Shown here piece after piece: positions 7,615 through 16,386 of a DNA stretch of 64,000 bases. The stretch is from NCBI RefSeq assembly GCF_019239235.1, contig NZ_JAAZTS010000017.1, positions 1 to 64,000 of the forward strand. The letters are read 5' to 3'. The DNA comes from Caecibacteroides pullorum. GTDB taxonomy: Bacteria > Bacteroidota > Bacteroidia > Bacteroidales > Bacteroidaceae. The translations under genes and the position numbers were made by a program. The notes under the pieces were generated by a model. It was not told where the DNA came from and searched no databases. It worked only from the letters and a program-made list of their open reading frames with translations. Each line of letters begins with the position of its first letter. The stretch's first letter is position 1.

Positions 7615-8363
7615 AAGACGGAATTATCATTCAGGCACGTACCGGCTCTACCCGGCTGCACAACAAGATATTGCTCCCTTTCTATGGCGAGCAGCGCATT
7701 ATTGACATTCTTATTGAAAACATCCGACGGGCTTGTCCTGACAAGCAGGTGATACTGGCCACGACCGTCCGTCCACAGGACGACGTGCTGGAGCAGGTGG
7801 CACGTGGGGCTGGAATTGACTGCTTCCGCGGCGATGAGGACAACGTGCTCGGTCGCTTCATTCGTGCTGCCGAGGCGTTCGGACTCGACCGCTTCATTCG
7901 AGTCTGCTCGGACAATCCTTTCCTGCGTCCCGATACTTTCCAGACGTTCTTTGACGCTTTCGATGAAGAACCTGCCGATTACATTGCTTATGGCTTTGCC
8001 GATGGGCGGCCTACCATCAAGTCTCACTTGGGGTTGTTTGCTGAGCTCACTACGAAAGAAGCGTTGCGTCGCGCAGCCTTGCTTACGCAGGAAAAACTCT
8101 ATATCGAACACGTCACGATCTATCTTTATACTCATCCCGCCGACTTCCACGTCAGATTGTTGCCTCTGCCCGAAGAATTGGAAGGACGATTCGACTTGCG
8201 TTTCACGCTGGATACAATGGACGATTTCCTGTTGCTTCAGCGTCTTTATGCCGAGTGGTTCGAGCAGACAGACCGTAGCCTGCATGCACTGCTCCGACTG
8301 GTGGAGGCGCATCCCGAATATCGCGAGAAGATGCTGGAGAATATAGCCCGTAACGAAAAATAA
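7611..8363 (+). CDS. Cytidylyltransferase, SpsF/NeuA-like (CMP-nonulosonate synthase)
   Basis: A 250-residue enzyme beginning GIIIQARTGSTRLHNKILLP, the nucleotide-binding signature QAR-x-x-S-x-RL-x-x-K of SpsF-type cytidylyltransferases. FIRVCSDNPFLRPDTF holds the metal-binding Asp, and RFTLDTMDDFLLL is a second conserved block. The reaction expected is CTP + nonulosonic acid (KDN or a sialic-acid relative) to CMP-sugar + PPi. The gene overlaps the preceding one by 4 bp and is followed after 7 bp by the synthase gene, so the pathway steps are translated together. The exact sugar cannot be read from sequence. Confidence 0.85.
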   Translation: MKDGIIIQARTGSTRLHNKILLPFYGEQRIIDILIENIRRACPDKQVILATTVRPQDDVLEQVARGAGIDCFRGDEDNVLGRFIRAAEAFGLDRFIRVCSDNPFLRPDTFQTFFDAFDEEPADYIAYGFADGRPTIKSHLGLFAELTTKEALRRAALLTQEKLYIEHVTIYLYTHPADFHVRLLPLPEELEGRFDLRFTLDTMDDFLLLQRLYAEWFEQTDRSLHALLRLVEAHPEYREKMLENIARNEK

Positions 8364-8370
8364 TGAAACA

Positions 8371-9408
8371 ATGAGTACTTATATTATTGGAGAAATCGGA
8401 CAGAACCACAACGGCTCTGTCGACATAGCTAAGCTGATTGTCGACTTGGTGTCACGCCCCGTGCGCGAGGAGGTCTTCGGCATCGACTTGCGTCCGATGG
8501 ACGCCGTGAAGATGACCAAGCGCGACCTGAACGAAGAACTGACTGATTCGCAGATGAACCGTCCATATGACTCGCCTCATTCTTTCGGCCGAACCTACGG
8601 TGAGCACCGCGCCTTTTTGGAGCTGACTGACGAGGAACATTTCGAGGTCTACAAGCATGCGAAGGCTCTGGGATTGGATTTCGTGGAGACGCTCTGCTCG
8701 GTGGGTTGTCTGTCGCTGCTGAAGCTCTTCACGCCGGACCGCCTGAAGGTAGCCAGCCGCGACCTGACGAACTTGCCCCTACTGGAGGCGATGGCGGAGA
8801 CGAAGATTCCCATCATCCTGTCCACTGGCATGGCGGGCTGCAAGGAGTTGGACGATGCGCTGGAGGTCATCACGCATTACCACGACAACATAGCCATCCT
8901 GCATTGTGTGTCGCAATATCCCACCGCGCCGGATAATCTGAACCTGCGTACCATCACTTATTTGAAGAAACACTATGGCCAATACACCATCGGTTTCTCC
9001 GACCACACCATCGGCATCGCTGCGCCCGTGGTGGCTGTCGGTATGGGGGCGGAAATCATCGAGAAGCACATTACCATCGACCGCCGCATGAAGGGCACCG
9101 ACCAGCAAGGTTCGTTGGGACCGGACGGTGTGAACCGCATGATCCGTGACATTCGCATCGCTGAGCGCTGGATGGGCCGCGAGGAACTCTACATTGATCC
9201 TGCTGTCTCAGCTGCCAAGGTGAAGTTGGAGCGCTCCATTGCCACGCGCCGCGACCTGCATCCGGGCGATGTCATCACCGAGGCTGACCTGCATCTGCTC
9301 AGCCCCGGCGATGGCTTTAAGTGGGTCGAGCGCGACCGGGTGACGGGCCGCCGGGTGAAGAACTTCATCCCCCGCAACGAGATTGTGTATCCGAAAGACA
9401 TTGAATGA
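8371..9408 (+). CDS. NeuB-family nonulosonic acid (KDN/sialic acid) synthase
   Basis: A 345-residue enzyme. Residues ~1-270 form the NeuB TIM barrel: YIIGEIGQNHNGSVDIAKL, DAVKMTKRDLNEEL, LKVASRDLTNLPLLEAM, IILSTGMAG, LHCVSQYPT and IGFSDHTIG are all hallmark blocks. Residues ~285-345 form the SAF (antifreeze-like) substrate lid (RSIATRRDLHPGDVITEADL). It condenses phosphoenolpyruvate with a hexose or hexosamine, or its 6-phosphate. The HAD phosphatase downstream argues for a phosphorylated product such as KDN-9-phosphate, as described for Bacteroides thetaiotaomicron. It sits mid-operon between the CMP-transferase and a GT2. Confidence 0.93.
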   Translation: MSTYIIGEIGQNHNGSVDIAKLIVDLVSRPVREEVFGIDLRPMDAVKMTKRDLNEELTDSQMNRPYDSPHSFGRTYGEHRAFLELTDEEHFEVYKHAKALGLDFVETLCSVGCLSLLKLFTPDRLKVASRDLTNLPLLEAMAETKIPIILSTGMAGCKELDDALEVITHYHDNIAILHCVSQYPTAPDNLNLRTITYLKKHYGQYTIGFSDHTIGIAAPVVAVGMGAEIIEKHITIDRRMKGTDQQGSLGPDGVNRMIRDIRIAERWMGREELYIDPAVSAAKVKLERSIATRRDLHPGDVITEADLHLLSPGDGFKWVERDRVTGRRVKNFIPRNEIVYPKDIE

Positions 9409-9445
9409 CCGGCTGACTGTATAGGCCGACTTAATTGAATTCCTC

Positions 9446-10312
9446 ATGAAACTACTGGCTGTCGTTGTTCTCTACCATCCGGATGGGGACGTATTGGCTA
9501 ATATCAGGACTTATTTGCCGGGGGTGGATTGTCTGCTGTTGTGGGACAACACGCCCCGCGATTGCATCGACCGTGAGCGGCTGGGGGCGCTCCAGGCCCT
9601 TGAGAAGTCCGTCTATATGGGCAAGGGCGAGAATGTGGGCATAGGGGCGGCCTTGAATGCGGCTGTCGATTATGCTCGGCAGCATGGCTTTACCCATCTG
9701 GTCACTTTCGACCAGGACAGCCGTTTTGCGTCCGATGACTTCGGGCGCTATCTGGAGGCTGTCCGCAATTGGGGGGCGGATGCCCGTGCCATCTTTTCGA
9801 CAAATTACTTTATCAAGTCGCAGCAGGCTCCGTTGTATCCGGTGGAGGATGCGGTCGCGGAGGTCTCTTCGGCCATGACTTCGGGGAGCCTTTATCCGCT
9901 TTCCCTTTTCGAGGAGCTGGGCGGATTCATGTCCGACCTGTTTGTGTGGGGCATCGACTGCGAGTTTTGCTGGCGGGCGGCGCGGCATCAGGTTCCGACG
10001 TTGTGTTTCAGGAACATTTTGCTTCAGCACGATCTGGGATATCAGAAGCGCCGGCGCCGGCTGTTGGGCAAGGAGGTTTTCCCCAATGAATATCCCCCTG
10101 CGCGGACTTATTATAATGTGCGCAACGGCATCGTGCTCCACGGGCTTTATCCCGAGGCTATCAACCTGAAGGCGCATTTGCGGTATCATCTGTACAAGCG
10201 TGTGGTCTTTGTCGTGTTGTACGAAGACCGGAAGTGGGCCAAGCTGAGGGCTTTGTGGCTGGGATGGCTGGACGGACGCCGGGGAAGGCTGGGTGAGAGA
10301 AAGGGATTGTAA
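9446..10312 (+). CDS. Glycosyltransferase, family 2, rhamnosyltransferase-like
   Basis: A 288-residue GT2 enzyme: LLAVVVLYHPDGDVLANI at the N terminus, then GENVGIGAALNAAVDYARQ, and VTFDQDSRFA with the catalytic D-x-D. The block VWGIDCEFCWRA is typical of the WbbL/RfbN rhamnosyltransferase group, where an acidic pair (D-x-E) precedes an aromatic patch. It lies 37 bp after the synthase gene and 24 bp before the phosphatase, inside the nonulosonate operon, so it likely builds the same surface glycan. The donor sugar remains unknown; the rhamnosyl label is only family resemblance. Confidence 0.88.
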   Translation: MKLLAVVVLYHPDGDVLANIRTYLPGVDCLLLWDNTPRDCIDRERLGALQALEKSVYMGKGENVGIGAALNAAVDYARQHGFTHLVTFDQDSRFASDDFGRYLEAVRNWGADARAIFSTNYFIKSQQAPLYPVEDAVAEVSSAMTSGSLYPLSLFEELGGFMSDLFVWGIDCEFCWRAARHQVPTLCFRNILLQHDLGYQKRRRRLLGKEVFPNEYPPARTYYNVRNGIVLHGLYPEAINLKAHLRYHLYKRVVFVVLYEDRKWAKLRALWLGWLDGRRGRLGERKGL

Positions 10313-10336
10313 ATTAAGAAATAGAATCAGGAGATT

Positions 10337-10834
10337 ATGTTACCGAAATTAGTGATGACTGACATCGACGGCGTTTGGACGGACGGCGGCATGTATTACA
10401 CGGCCGAGGGCGACGCGATGAAGCGCTTCAGCGTGAAAGACGGCTGGGGTGTCAGCTTCCTGCGCAGGCTGGGCATCCCCGTGGCCATCCTGACGGGCGA
10501 GGACACGCAGATTGTCCGGCGGCGAGCCGAGAAACTGGGGATTGCGCACTGCTACCTGGGCGTGAAGGACAAGGTGGCGCAGGCCGAGGCGCTGTGCCGA
10601 GAGCTGGGTATAGGTCTCGATGAGGCGGCCTTCATCGGCGACGACCTCAACGACCTGCCCCTGCTCCGCAAGGTGGGCTTCAGCGCGTCGCCCGCCAATA
10701 CACCGGACTATGTGAAGCGCGAGGTGCACTATGTCACGCGTGTCCGCGGCGGGGAGGGCGCTTTCCGCGAGTTTGTGGAGAAATTGCTGGCCGACAACGG
10801 CGTGCTGGAGCAGACGGTCGCCTCGTTCCTGTAG
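10337..10834 (+). CDS. HAD phosphatase, KDN-9-phosphate/KDO-8-phosphate phosphatase family
   Basis: A 165-residue cap-less C0-type HAD phosphatase. Motif I is MTDIDGVWTDG (nucleophile and acid Asp); motif II is AILTGE; the motif III Lys lies in GVKDKVAQAE; motif IV is FIGDDLNDLPLL. The RRRAEKLGI block is shared with the KDN-9-phosphate phosphatase characterised in Bacteroides thetaiotaomicron. It most likely releases phosphate from the product of the NeuB-family synthase. KdsC-type KDO-8-phosphate phosphatase is the alternative, but the operon setting favours the nonulosonate role. It is the last gene of the operon and is followed by a hairpin array. Confidence 0.88.
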   Translation: MLPKLVMTDIDGVWTDGGMYYTAEGDAMKRFSVKDGWGVSFLRRLGIPVAILTGEDTQIVRRRAEKLGIAHCYLGVKDKVAQAEALCRELGIGLDEAAFIGDDLNDLPLLRKVGFSASPANTPDYVKREVHYVTRVRGGEGAFREFVEKLLADNGVLEQTVASFL

Positions 10835-10844
10835 CGGAAAGGGT

Positions 10845-11144
10845 GGTTTTTGTTTTCGGAAATGCGTTTCCCGGCTGGGAAATGCATTTTTTTGTTTCAG
10901 AAAATGGTTTTCCCGGTCGGGAAACGGGCTTTTTTTTTCGGAAAGTGCATTTCCCGGTCGGGAATTGCGTTTTTTCGTTTTAGAAAATGCGATTTCCGTG
11001 TGGAAATCGGGCTTTTTGTTTTCAGAAGTGCATTTTCCGGTCGGAAATTGCATTTTTCCGTTTCAGAAAATGTGATTTCCGTGTGGAAATCGGGCTTTTT
11101 GTTTTCAGAAATGCGTTTTCCGGTCGGAAATCGCGTTTCGCCGT
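10845..11144. repeat. Array of about seven 40-43-bp terminator-like hairpin repeats
   Basis: Roughly seven units of the form T-tract, GTTTCAGAAAATGC-like lead, then an inverted repeat such as TTTCCGGTCGGAAA. Stems are GC-capped and each is followed by five or more T, so every unit looks like an intrinsic terminator. Two subtypes alternate, one with GGTC and one with CGTGTGG in the loop, giving a higher-order period of about 83 bp. The array fills the whole 310-bp gap between two convergent genes (stops at 10834 and 11145). Units are not all multiples of three and no coding signal is seen. Confidence 0.85.
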
Positions 11145-12143
11145 TCAGCGGATGCGGGGCAGGGGGACGAAATAGGAGCAGACGGCGCGGGCTTTCTTCA
11201 GCAGGCCGAAGGCGCGGCGCTTCCACAGCGTCCGGCTGTCGGGCCGCAGGGCGAGGAGGCGTCGTTCCACTTCGGCGTGGTCCCACTCGGGGCGCAGGGC
11301 GAGTAGGCGCCGTTCCAGCCTTTCGGCCTCGTCGGTCCTTCCCTCCTGGCGGCAGTGGTAGAGCTCGTTCAGGCTGAAGCGGGTGTGGGCGTCGCGGAGC
11401 AGTTCGCTGACGTCGGGGCGTGTCTCGCGGAAGTGGTCGATGAGCAGTTCGCGTACTTTCAGGCCGATGTCCATCTTGGCGTAGGCGTCGGTCCGGCTCC
11501 AGATGGCGCGGCTGTGCTGGCGGTAGACGGCCATCGGGCGCTTCATGTAGTGGATGCGTCCGTGGGCGGCGTTGAGCATGTGGATGGCGTAGTCGTAGGT
11601 GCTCACCTGCGGGAACCAGTCGGGCAGGCGGCCGAAGAGGCCGCGGCGGAACAGGGCGGAGACGTTCGAGATGTAGTTGCTCCGGGCCAGGTCGCAGATG
11701 TCCGTGTCCGTCTGCTGGTGTCCGTTGCTCAGGCTCTTGGTGCCGTTGTCGGCGTAGTAGTTGACGACGCGGTGGAAGCAAGTCGAGAAGTCGGGATGTG
11801 TGTCCAGGAAGTCGGCCTGGCGTTGCAGTTTCGTTTTGTCCGTCCAGAAGTCGTCGCCCTCGCAGATGGCGATGTAGGTGCCGCGGCACAGGTCGTAGGT
11901 GGCCATGAAGTTGCCGATGAGGCCCAGGTTCTGCTCGCGGTCCACGAGCATGATGCGTTCCGGGTAGCGCAGTTTCCACGCCTGGCACCGTTCGGCCGTG
12001 CGGTCGGTGCTGGCGTCGTTGCCGATGACCAGTTCGAAGTCGAAGTCTGTCTGTTGCAGCATGACGCTGCGGATGGCCTCGTCGATATAGTCTTCCTGAT
12101 TGTACGTCAGCATCAGGACGCTGACTTTGGGGCAGTCTTTCAT
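11145..12143 (-). CDS. Glycosyltransferase, family 2
   Basis: A 332-residue GT2 enzyme starting MKDCPKVSVLMLTYNQEDYI. The core includes FELVIGNDASTDRT and YIAICEGDDFWTDKTKL (the DD metal site). The CEGDDFW motif is common in polysaccharide GT2 enzymes of Bacteroides. The start at 12143 overlaps the flippase stop as ATGA, which fixes it; the open frame continues far upstream inside the flippase gene, but that part is only a shadow frame. The C-terminal ~60 residues are charged and carry a short internal repeat (RRLLALRP twice). It forms an operon with the flippase. Confidence 0.92.
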   Translation of the reverse strand: MKDCPKVSVLMLTYNQEDYIDEAIRSVMLQQTDFDFELVIGNDASTDRTAERCQAWKLRYPERIMLVDREQNLGLIGNFMATYDLCRGTYIAICEGDDFWTDKTKLQRQADFLDTHPDFSTCFHRVVNYYADNGTKSLSNGHQQTDTDICDLARSNYISNVSALFRRGLFGRLPDWFPQVSTYDYAIHMLNAAHGRIHYMKRPMAVYRQHSRAIWSRTDAYAKMDIGLKVRELLIDHFRETRPDVSELLRDAHTRFSLNELYHCRQEGRTDEAERLERRLLALRPEWDHAEVERRLLALRPDSRTLWKRRAFGLLKKARAVCSYFVPLPRIR

Positions 12144-13588
12144 ACGATTTTCTTCTTTTTGAACAGATACTGGATGCTTTCGTAGAATATCTTCGAGCGG
12201 AGGCGCCACATGAGCAGTACGTACAATGTGGCGGCCATCGCGATTTTGGCTCCGAGGCGCAGGTACAAGTTGCCGATGCCGCGGGTGGCCGTCCACGTGG
12301 CAGCCATCACGGCGAGCGTCACCAGCAGGTAGGGCGCGATGTCCTTCAGCACATCCCGCAGGCGGATGCCGGCGTGCTTGCGGGCGAAGTGCTGCCACAC
12401 GCCCAGCCACAGGAGGTTGGCCGCGGTGAAGGCGACGAGCATCGTGTGCAGCCCGTAGGGATAGCTCGCCCAGACGCACAGCAGCTGGAAGGCACCCAGG
12501 CAGATGGTGTTCCACATGTAGATGTTCGGCCGTCCCAAGCTGTTGAGCAGGTTCGAGTAGAGCGTGGACACGGGCATGAAGGCACCCCACACGCAGAGAA
12601 TCTGCATCACCGGTGCGCAGGGCAGCCACTTGTCCGTGATAGCGATGACGATCAGCTCCTCCGCCACGAGCCCCAGGCCGAACATGGCGGGCAGGCTGAC
12701 AAATACCGTGAAACGCAACATCTTGTGGAAGATGTGCTGCAGGCGTGCCGGATCGTCCGACGCCTCGCGGAACACTGGCTGCCCCACGCTGTTGACCATC
12801 CCCGACACGGTGGAGTAGCCCATCGTCGTCCACTTGCTGCCCTGCGTGTAGTAGCCCACCTGCTGCAACGTATAGAAGCGTCCCAGCAGTACGGAGAAGA
12901 TATTGTTGTTGACGTGCGTGAAGATGGACGTGAACAGCAGCTTGCTGCTGAAGGGCAGCATGTCAAGTAGTGCTTTCCTGTTGAACGAGAATGTCGGCCT
13001 CCAGGGCGAGCGCAGCCAGATGAGCAGCGCGTTCATGCCCGAGTATACAACTGTCTGCACGGCGATGCCCCAACTGCCCCAGCCACGGTAGGCACACGTG
13101 ACGCCCACGATACCCGACACGATGATGGCGGTAATCTGTATCTGGCTGCGCTCCTTCACCATCAGGTTGCGGAAGTAGTAGGCCAGCGGTGCTGCTGTCG
13201 TGCTGCCCACCAGGAAGCTGAGGAACAGGAAGCGGGCCAGGGGCGCCAGTTCGGGCGTGTGGTAGAAGCGGGCAATGAGCGGCGCGCAGGCAAACAACAA
13301 CAGGTAGAGTGTCCCACCCACGGTGATGTTGAACCAGAACACGGCATTGTAGTCGTCGTGGCGCACCTCCTTCTTGTTGACGATGGCCAGGATGAACCCG
13401 CTCTCGGCGAAGATACCCGCCAGGGCGGAGAAGATGGTCAACGCGCCTACCATGCCGTAGTCGGCGGGTGTCAGCAATCGGGACAGAAAAATGCCAAAGG
13501 CGAGATTGAGCAACTGCAGTGCGCCGTTGCCAATCCCGCCCCATAGCAAGCCTTTAGCGGTTTTTTCTTTCAGTGACGGTTGAGACAT
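12140..13588 (-). CDS. Wzx-type polysaccharide flippase (MOP/MVF superfamily)
   Basis: A 482-residue protein with about twelve to fourteen membrane segments. It begins MSQPSLKEKTAKGLLWGGIG and has the RLLTPADYGMVGALTIF block typical of WzxC/O-antigen flippases, plus LGLVAEELIVIAITDKWLP in the middle. These proteins move undecaprenyl-linked oligosaccharide units across the inner membrane. It is translationally coupled to the downstream GT2 and starts just after metG ends (2 bp gap). It is the export step for the surface glycan built by the enzymes at 4.6-12.1 kb; no polymerase gene is seen in the window. Confidence 0.93.
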   Translation of the reverse strand: MSQPSLKEKTAKGLLWGGIGNGALQLLNLAFGIFLSRLLTPADYGMVGALTIFSALAGIFAESGFILAIVNKKEVRHDDYNAVFWFNITVGGTLYLLLFACAPLIARFYHTPELAPLARFLFLSFLVGSTTAAPLAYYFRNLMVKERSQIQITAIIVSGIVGVTCAYRGWGSWGIAVQTVVYSGMNALLIWLRSPWRPTFSFNRKALLDMLPFSSKLLFTSIFTHVNNNIFSVLLGRFYTLQQVGYYTQGSKWTTMGYSTVSGMVNSVGQPVFREASDDPARLQHIFHKMLRFTVFVSLPAMFGLGLVAEELIVIAITDKWLPCAPVMQILCVWGAFMPVSTLYSNLLNSLGRPNIYMWNTICLGAFQLLCVWASYPYGLHTMLVAFTAANLLWLGVWQHFARKHAGIRLRDVLKDIAPYLLVTLAVMAATWTATRGIGNLYLRLGAKIAMAATLYVLLMWRLRSKIFYESIQYLFKKKKIV

Positions 13589-13590
13589 GA

Positions 13591-15633
13591 TTACTTCACT
13601 TCGCTACCCGGCTTCACCTCGCGCAGCACGGAGGTTACGGCCAGCGAACCGTCGTAGTTCTCGGCAGAGAGAATCATACCTTCGCTGACGAGGCCGTTCT
13701 TGAACTGACGTGGAGCCAGGTTGGCAATGAACAGCACCTGTTTGCCCACCAGTTCTTCGGGTTTGTAGTGCTGGGCGATGCCGCTGACGATGGTGCGGTT
13801 CTCCAGACCGTCGGCTATCTTGAACTGAAGCAACTTCTTCATTTTGGGTACGGCCGAACATTCCAGCACGGTACCTACACGGATGTCCAGCTTCTCGAAC
13901 TCTTCGAACGAGATGGTCGGCTTGATGGGGTTGGCCTTATAGTTCGCAGCCTCGTTGGCTTTCTTCGTAGCGAGCAGCTTGTCCACCTGTGCCTGGATGG
14001 CCTCGTCGTCAATCTTCTCGAACAGCAGCTCGGGGGTGCCCAGCTTGTGTCCGGCAGCCAGCAGGTCAGTGCGGCCCAGGTTTGCCCAGTCGAAGCTCTC
14101 CATGTTCAGCATGTGGCGCAGGCGCTCGCTGCTGAAGGGCAGGAATGGCTCGAAGGCGATGGCCAGGTTGGCCGTCAGCTGCAGGGCAATATGCAGGATG
14201 GTCTGTACGCGGTTCATGTCGGTCTTGGCCAGTTTCCAGGGCTCGGTGTCGGCCAGGTACTTGTTGCCGATGCGGGCCAGGTTCATGGCTTCCTTCTGTG
14301 CGTCGCGGAACTTGAATACGTCGAGCAGCTTCTCCACTTCGCTCTTCACGTCGGCGAACTCCTTCAGTGTCTCGCGGTCGTAGTCGGTCAGTTCGCCACA
14401 GGCGGGCACCACGCCGTCGAAGTATTTCTTGGTGAGCTGCAGGGCGCGGTTCACGAAGTTGCCATAGACGGCCACCAGCTCGTTGTTGTTGCGTGCCTGG
14501 AAATCCTTCCACGTAAAGTCGTTGTCCTTCGTCTCGGGAGCGTTGGCGGTGAGCACGTAGCGCAGCACGTCCTGTTTGCCGGGGAAGTCCTGCAGGTATT
14601 CGTGCAACCACACGGCCCAGTTGCGCGAAGTGGATATCTTGTCGCCTTCCAGGTTCAGGAACTCGTTGGAGGGCACATTGTCCGGCAGGATGTACGAGCC
14701 TTCGGCCTTCAGCATGGCGGGGAAGACGATGCAGTGGAATACGATGTTGTCCTTGCCGATGAAGTGAACGAGGCGTGTTTCGGGGTCTTTCCACCACTTC
14801 TCCCACGAGTCGGGCAGCAGCTCCTTGGTGTTGCTGATGTAGCCGATAGGAGCGTCGAACCACACGTAGAGCACCTTACCTTCGGCACCTTCTACGGGTA
14901 CAGGGATACCCCAGTCCAGGTCGCGGCTCACGGCGCGCGGCTGCAATCCCATGTCGAGCCACGACTTGCACTGACCGTAGACATTGGGACGCCATTCCTT
15001 GTGGTCTTCCAGAATCCACTGGCGCAGCCAGCCTTCATGCTTGTCCAGCGGGAGGTACCAGTGCTTGGTTTCCTTCATGACAGGCTTGCTGCCGCTGATG
15101 GCGCTCTTGGGGTTGATGAGCTCCGTGGGGCTCAGCGTGGAGCCGCACTTCTCGCACTGGTCGCCATAGGCACCTTCGGCGTGGCAGCGGGGGCATTCGC
15201 CGGTGATGTAGCGGTCGGCCAGGAAAGTTTTAGCTTCCTCGTCGTAGTATTGCATGGAGGTCTTTTCGATGAATTCGCCTTTATCGTAGAGCTTGCGGAA
15301 GAAGTCGGAAGCCGTCTGGTGGTGTATTTCCGAAGAAGTACGTCCATAGACGTCGAACGAGATGCCGAACTCTTTGAACGAGTCGCGGATCAGCGTATGG
15401 TAGCGGTCTACCACGTCTTGGGGTGTACAGCCTTCCTTCTTGGCACGGATGGTGATGGGCACACCGTGCTCGTCGCTTCCGCCGATGAAGATGACGTCCT
15501 CCTTCTTGAGGCGCAGGTAGCGCACGTAGATGTCGGCGGGGACGTAGACGCCGGCCAGGTGACCGATGTGGACAGGGCCGTTGGCATAGGGCAGGGCCGA
15601 TGTCACGGTAGTACGTTTAAACTTTTTCTCCAT
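13591..15633 (-). CDS. metG: Methionyl-tRNA synthetase
   Basis: A 680-residue class I synthetase. The HIGH motif is in [10 protein letters not shown] near residue 20. The zinc-knuckle region contains [18 protein letters not shown]. The KMSKS equivalent is GDKISTSRN. The anticodon-binding helical domain follows, and the last ~110 residues form a Trbp111-type tRNA-binding OB fold ([25 protein letters not shown]). The start [19 protein letters not shown] at 15633 is chosen over the upstream ATG because family members start here and the -7 box lies 36 bp before it. It is likely cotranscribed with the flippase that follows closely. Confidence 0.97.
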   Translation of the reverse strand: MEKKFKRTTVTSALPYANGPVHIGHLAGVYVPADIYVRYLRLKKEDVIFIGGSDEHGVPITIRAKKEGCTPQDVVDRYHTLIRDSFKEFGISFDVYGRTSSEIHHQTASDFFRKLYDKGEFIEKTSMQYYDEEAKTFLADRYITGECPRCHAEGAYGDQCEKCGSTLSPTELINPKSAISGSKPVMKETKHWYLPLDKHEGWLRQWILEDHKEWRPNVYGQCKSWLDMGLQPRAVSRDLDWGIPVPVEGAEGKVLYVWFDAPIGYISNTKELLPDSWEKWWKDPETRLVHFIGKDNIVFHCIVFPAMLKAEGSYILPDNVPSNEFLNLEGDKISTSRNWAVWLHEYLQDFPGKQDVLRYVLTANAPETKDNDFTWKDFQARNNNELVAVYGNFVNRALQLTKKYFDGVVPACGELTDYDRETLKEFADVKSEVEKLLDVFKFRDAQKEAMNLARIGNKYLADTEPWKLAKTDMNRVQTILHIALQLTANLAIAFEPFLPFSSERLRHMLNMESFDWANLGRTDLLAAGHKLGTPELLFEKIDDEAIQAQVDKLLATKKANEAANYKANPIKPTISFEEFEKLDIRVGTVLECSAVPKMKKLLQFKIADGLENRTIVSGIAQHYKPEELVGKQVLFIANLAPRQFKNGLVSEGMILSAENYDGSLAVTSVLREVKPGSEVK

Positions 15634-15669
15634 ATTGTTGTTTCTCTTTATGTGACTGAATAATATGCG

Positions 15670-15677
15670 GCAAAGAT
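15670..15677 (-). promoter_or_regulatory. Putative -7 box of metG
   Basis: The minus strand reads TATCTTTG, matching TAnnTTTG, 36 bp before the metG start. A second -7 box for the opposite gene lies at 15723-15730, so divergent promoters share this gap. Confidence 0.5.
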
Positions 15678-15722
15678 ACGTTTTTTCCATCATTTTCCCA
15701 ATTCTTTCCAGATTTACCCCTC

Positions 15723-15730
15723 TATCTTTG
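15723..15730 (+). promoter_or_regulatory. Putative -7 box of the PepSY-like lipoprotein gene
   Basis: TATCTTTG matches the consensus exactly. The gene starts 110 bp downstream, leaving a long untranslated leader. No clear -33 element is seen. Confidence 0.4.
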
Positions 15731-15840
15731 TGGTGTAAAACAATTCGAAAGACGAAGGATGGTGCATTCAGAGTTCTTTCGCATATTGTAAGTCAGAGAA
15801 GTATAAAAGAGAATATTTGAATTTAAAAAAGAGAATGATT

Positions 15841-16311
15841 ATGAATGTAAGAAAGTTATTAGCGTTTTTCCCCATTTTGCTGGGAGTATGGATGTTGTCA
15901 AGTTGTGACGATGAAAAGAAAATCGATTTTGGCGACCTGCCCAGTGAAGCCCGTTCTTTTATTGAGAACTATTTCCCTAGTGCCGACATCCTTTCCATTG
16001 TTCAGGAGAAGGAGGACGGACGCAAGGAATATCAGGTGAAACTGTCTGACGGTACAGACATGGAATTTGATGAAGACGGCGAATGGACGAACATCGAGTG
16101 TTATTTCAGTCCGCTGCCGACGGGCATCCTGCCGGCAAACGTAATAACGAAGGTAGAAGAACTGCACCCCGAGGCGTATATCAACGGTGTCGAGAAGGAG
16201 CTGGGCGGTTATGTAGTGGAAGTGACGGATGCTGGCGGCATCGACTGGGACATGCGTTTCAATGCCCAATTCGAGTACGTGTCGCAGAGTCAGGACCGGA
16301 ATGACGACTGA
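15841..16311 (+). CDS. PepSY-like (DUF2874-type) lipoprotein
   Basis: A 156-residue secreted protein. The start MNVRKLLAFFPILLGVWML gives a standard lipoprotein signal ending LSSC; an ATG eight codons upstream is possible. The body contains LPSEARSFIENYFPSADILS, followed by YQVKLSDGTDMEFDEDGEW, the pattern of PepSY-like beta-lactamase-inhibitor-like domains of Bacteroidetes. A second half-repeat (VITKVEELHPEAYINGVEK, then YVVEVTDAGGIDWDMRF) suggests two copies of the fold. Its role is unknown; the fold usually binds peptides or inhibits enzymes in the periplasm. A strong terminator follows. Confidence 0.75.
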   Translation: MNVRKLLAFFPILLGVWMLSSCDDEKKIDFGDLPSEARSFIENYFPSADILSIVQEKEDGRKEYQVKLSDGTDMEFDEDGEWTNIECYFSPLPTGILPANVITKVEELHPEAYINGVEKELGGYVVEVTDAGGIDWDMRFNAQFEYVSQSQDRNDD

Positions 16312-16332
16312 CAAGTGTACGTTTTAGGCAAA

Positions 16333-16365
16333 AGGTTGTGTCGGAGTTCCGGCACAACCTTTTTT
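16333..16365. terminator. Bidirectional intrinsic terminator
   Basis: Stem AGGTTGTGTCGGA / CGGCACAACCT with a short loop, followed by six T on the plus strand and preceded by A-rich sequence on the other side. It sits between convergent genes ending at 16311 and 16387. Confidence 0.8.
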
Positions 16366-16386
16366 ATGTAGACAGCCCGATGTCTG

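Noticed and set aside
10850..11377. Open frames through the hairpin array at 10.85-11.14 kb on both strands.
   Set aside because: Low-complexity Phe/Lys/Arg products come from the T- and A-rich repeats; unit lengths vary and they run into the convergent GT2 gene.
12144..12833. N-terminal extension of the GT2 gene into the flippase.
   Set aside because: The translated extension is Arg/Gly/His-rich noise lying inside the flippase frame; the GT2 starts at the ATGA overlap.
13768..15663. A 631-codon open frame on the strand opposite metG.
   Set aside because: It is the GC-rich antisense shadow of metG, which has all its family motifs; the product has no recognisable domain.
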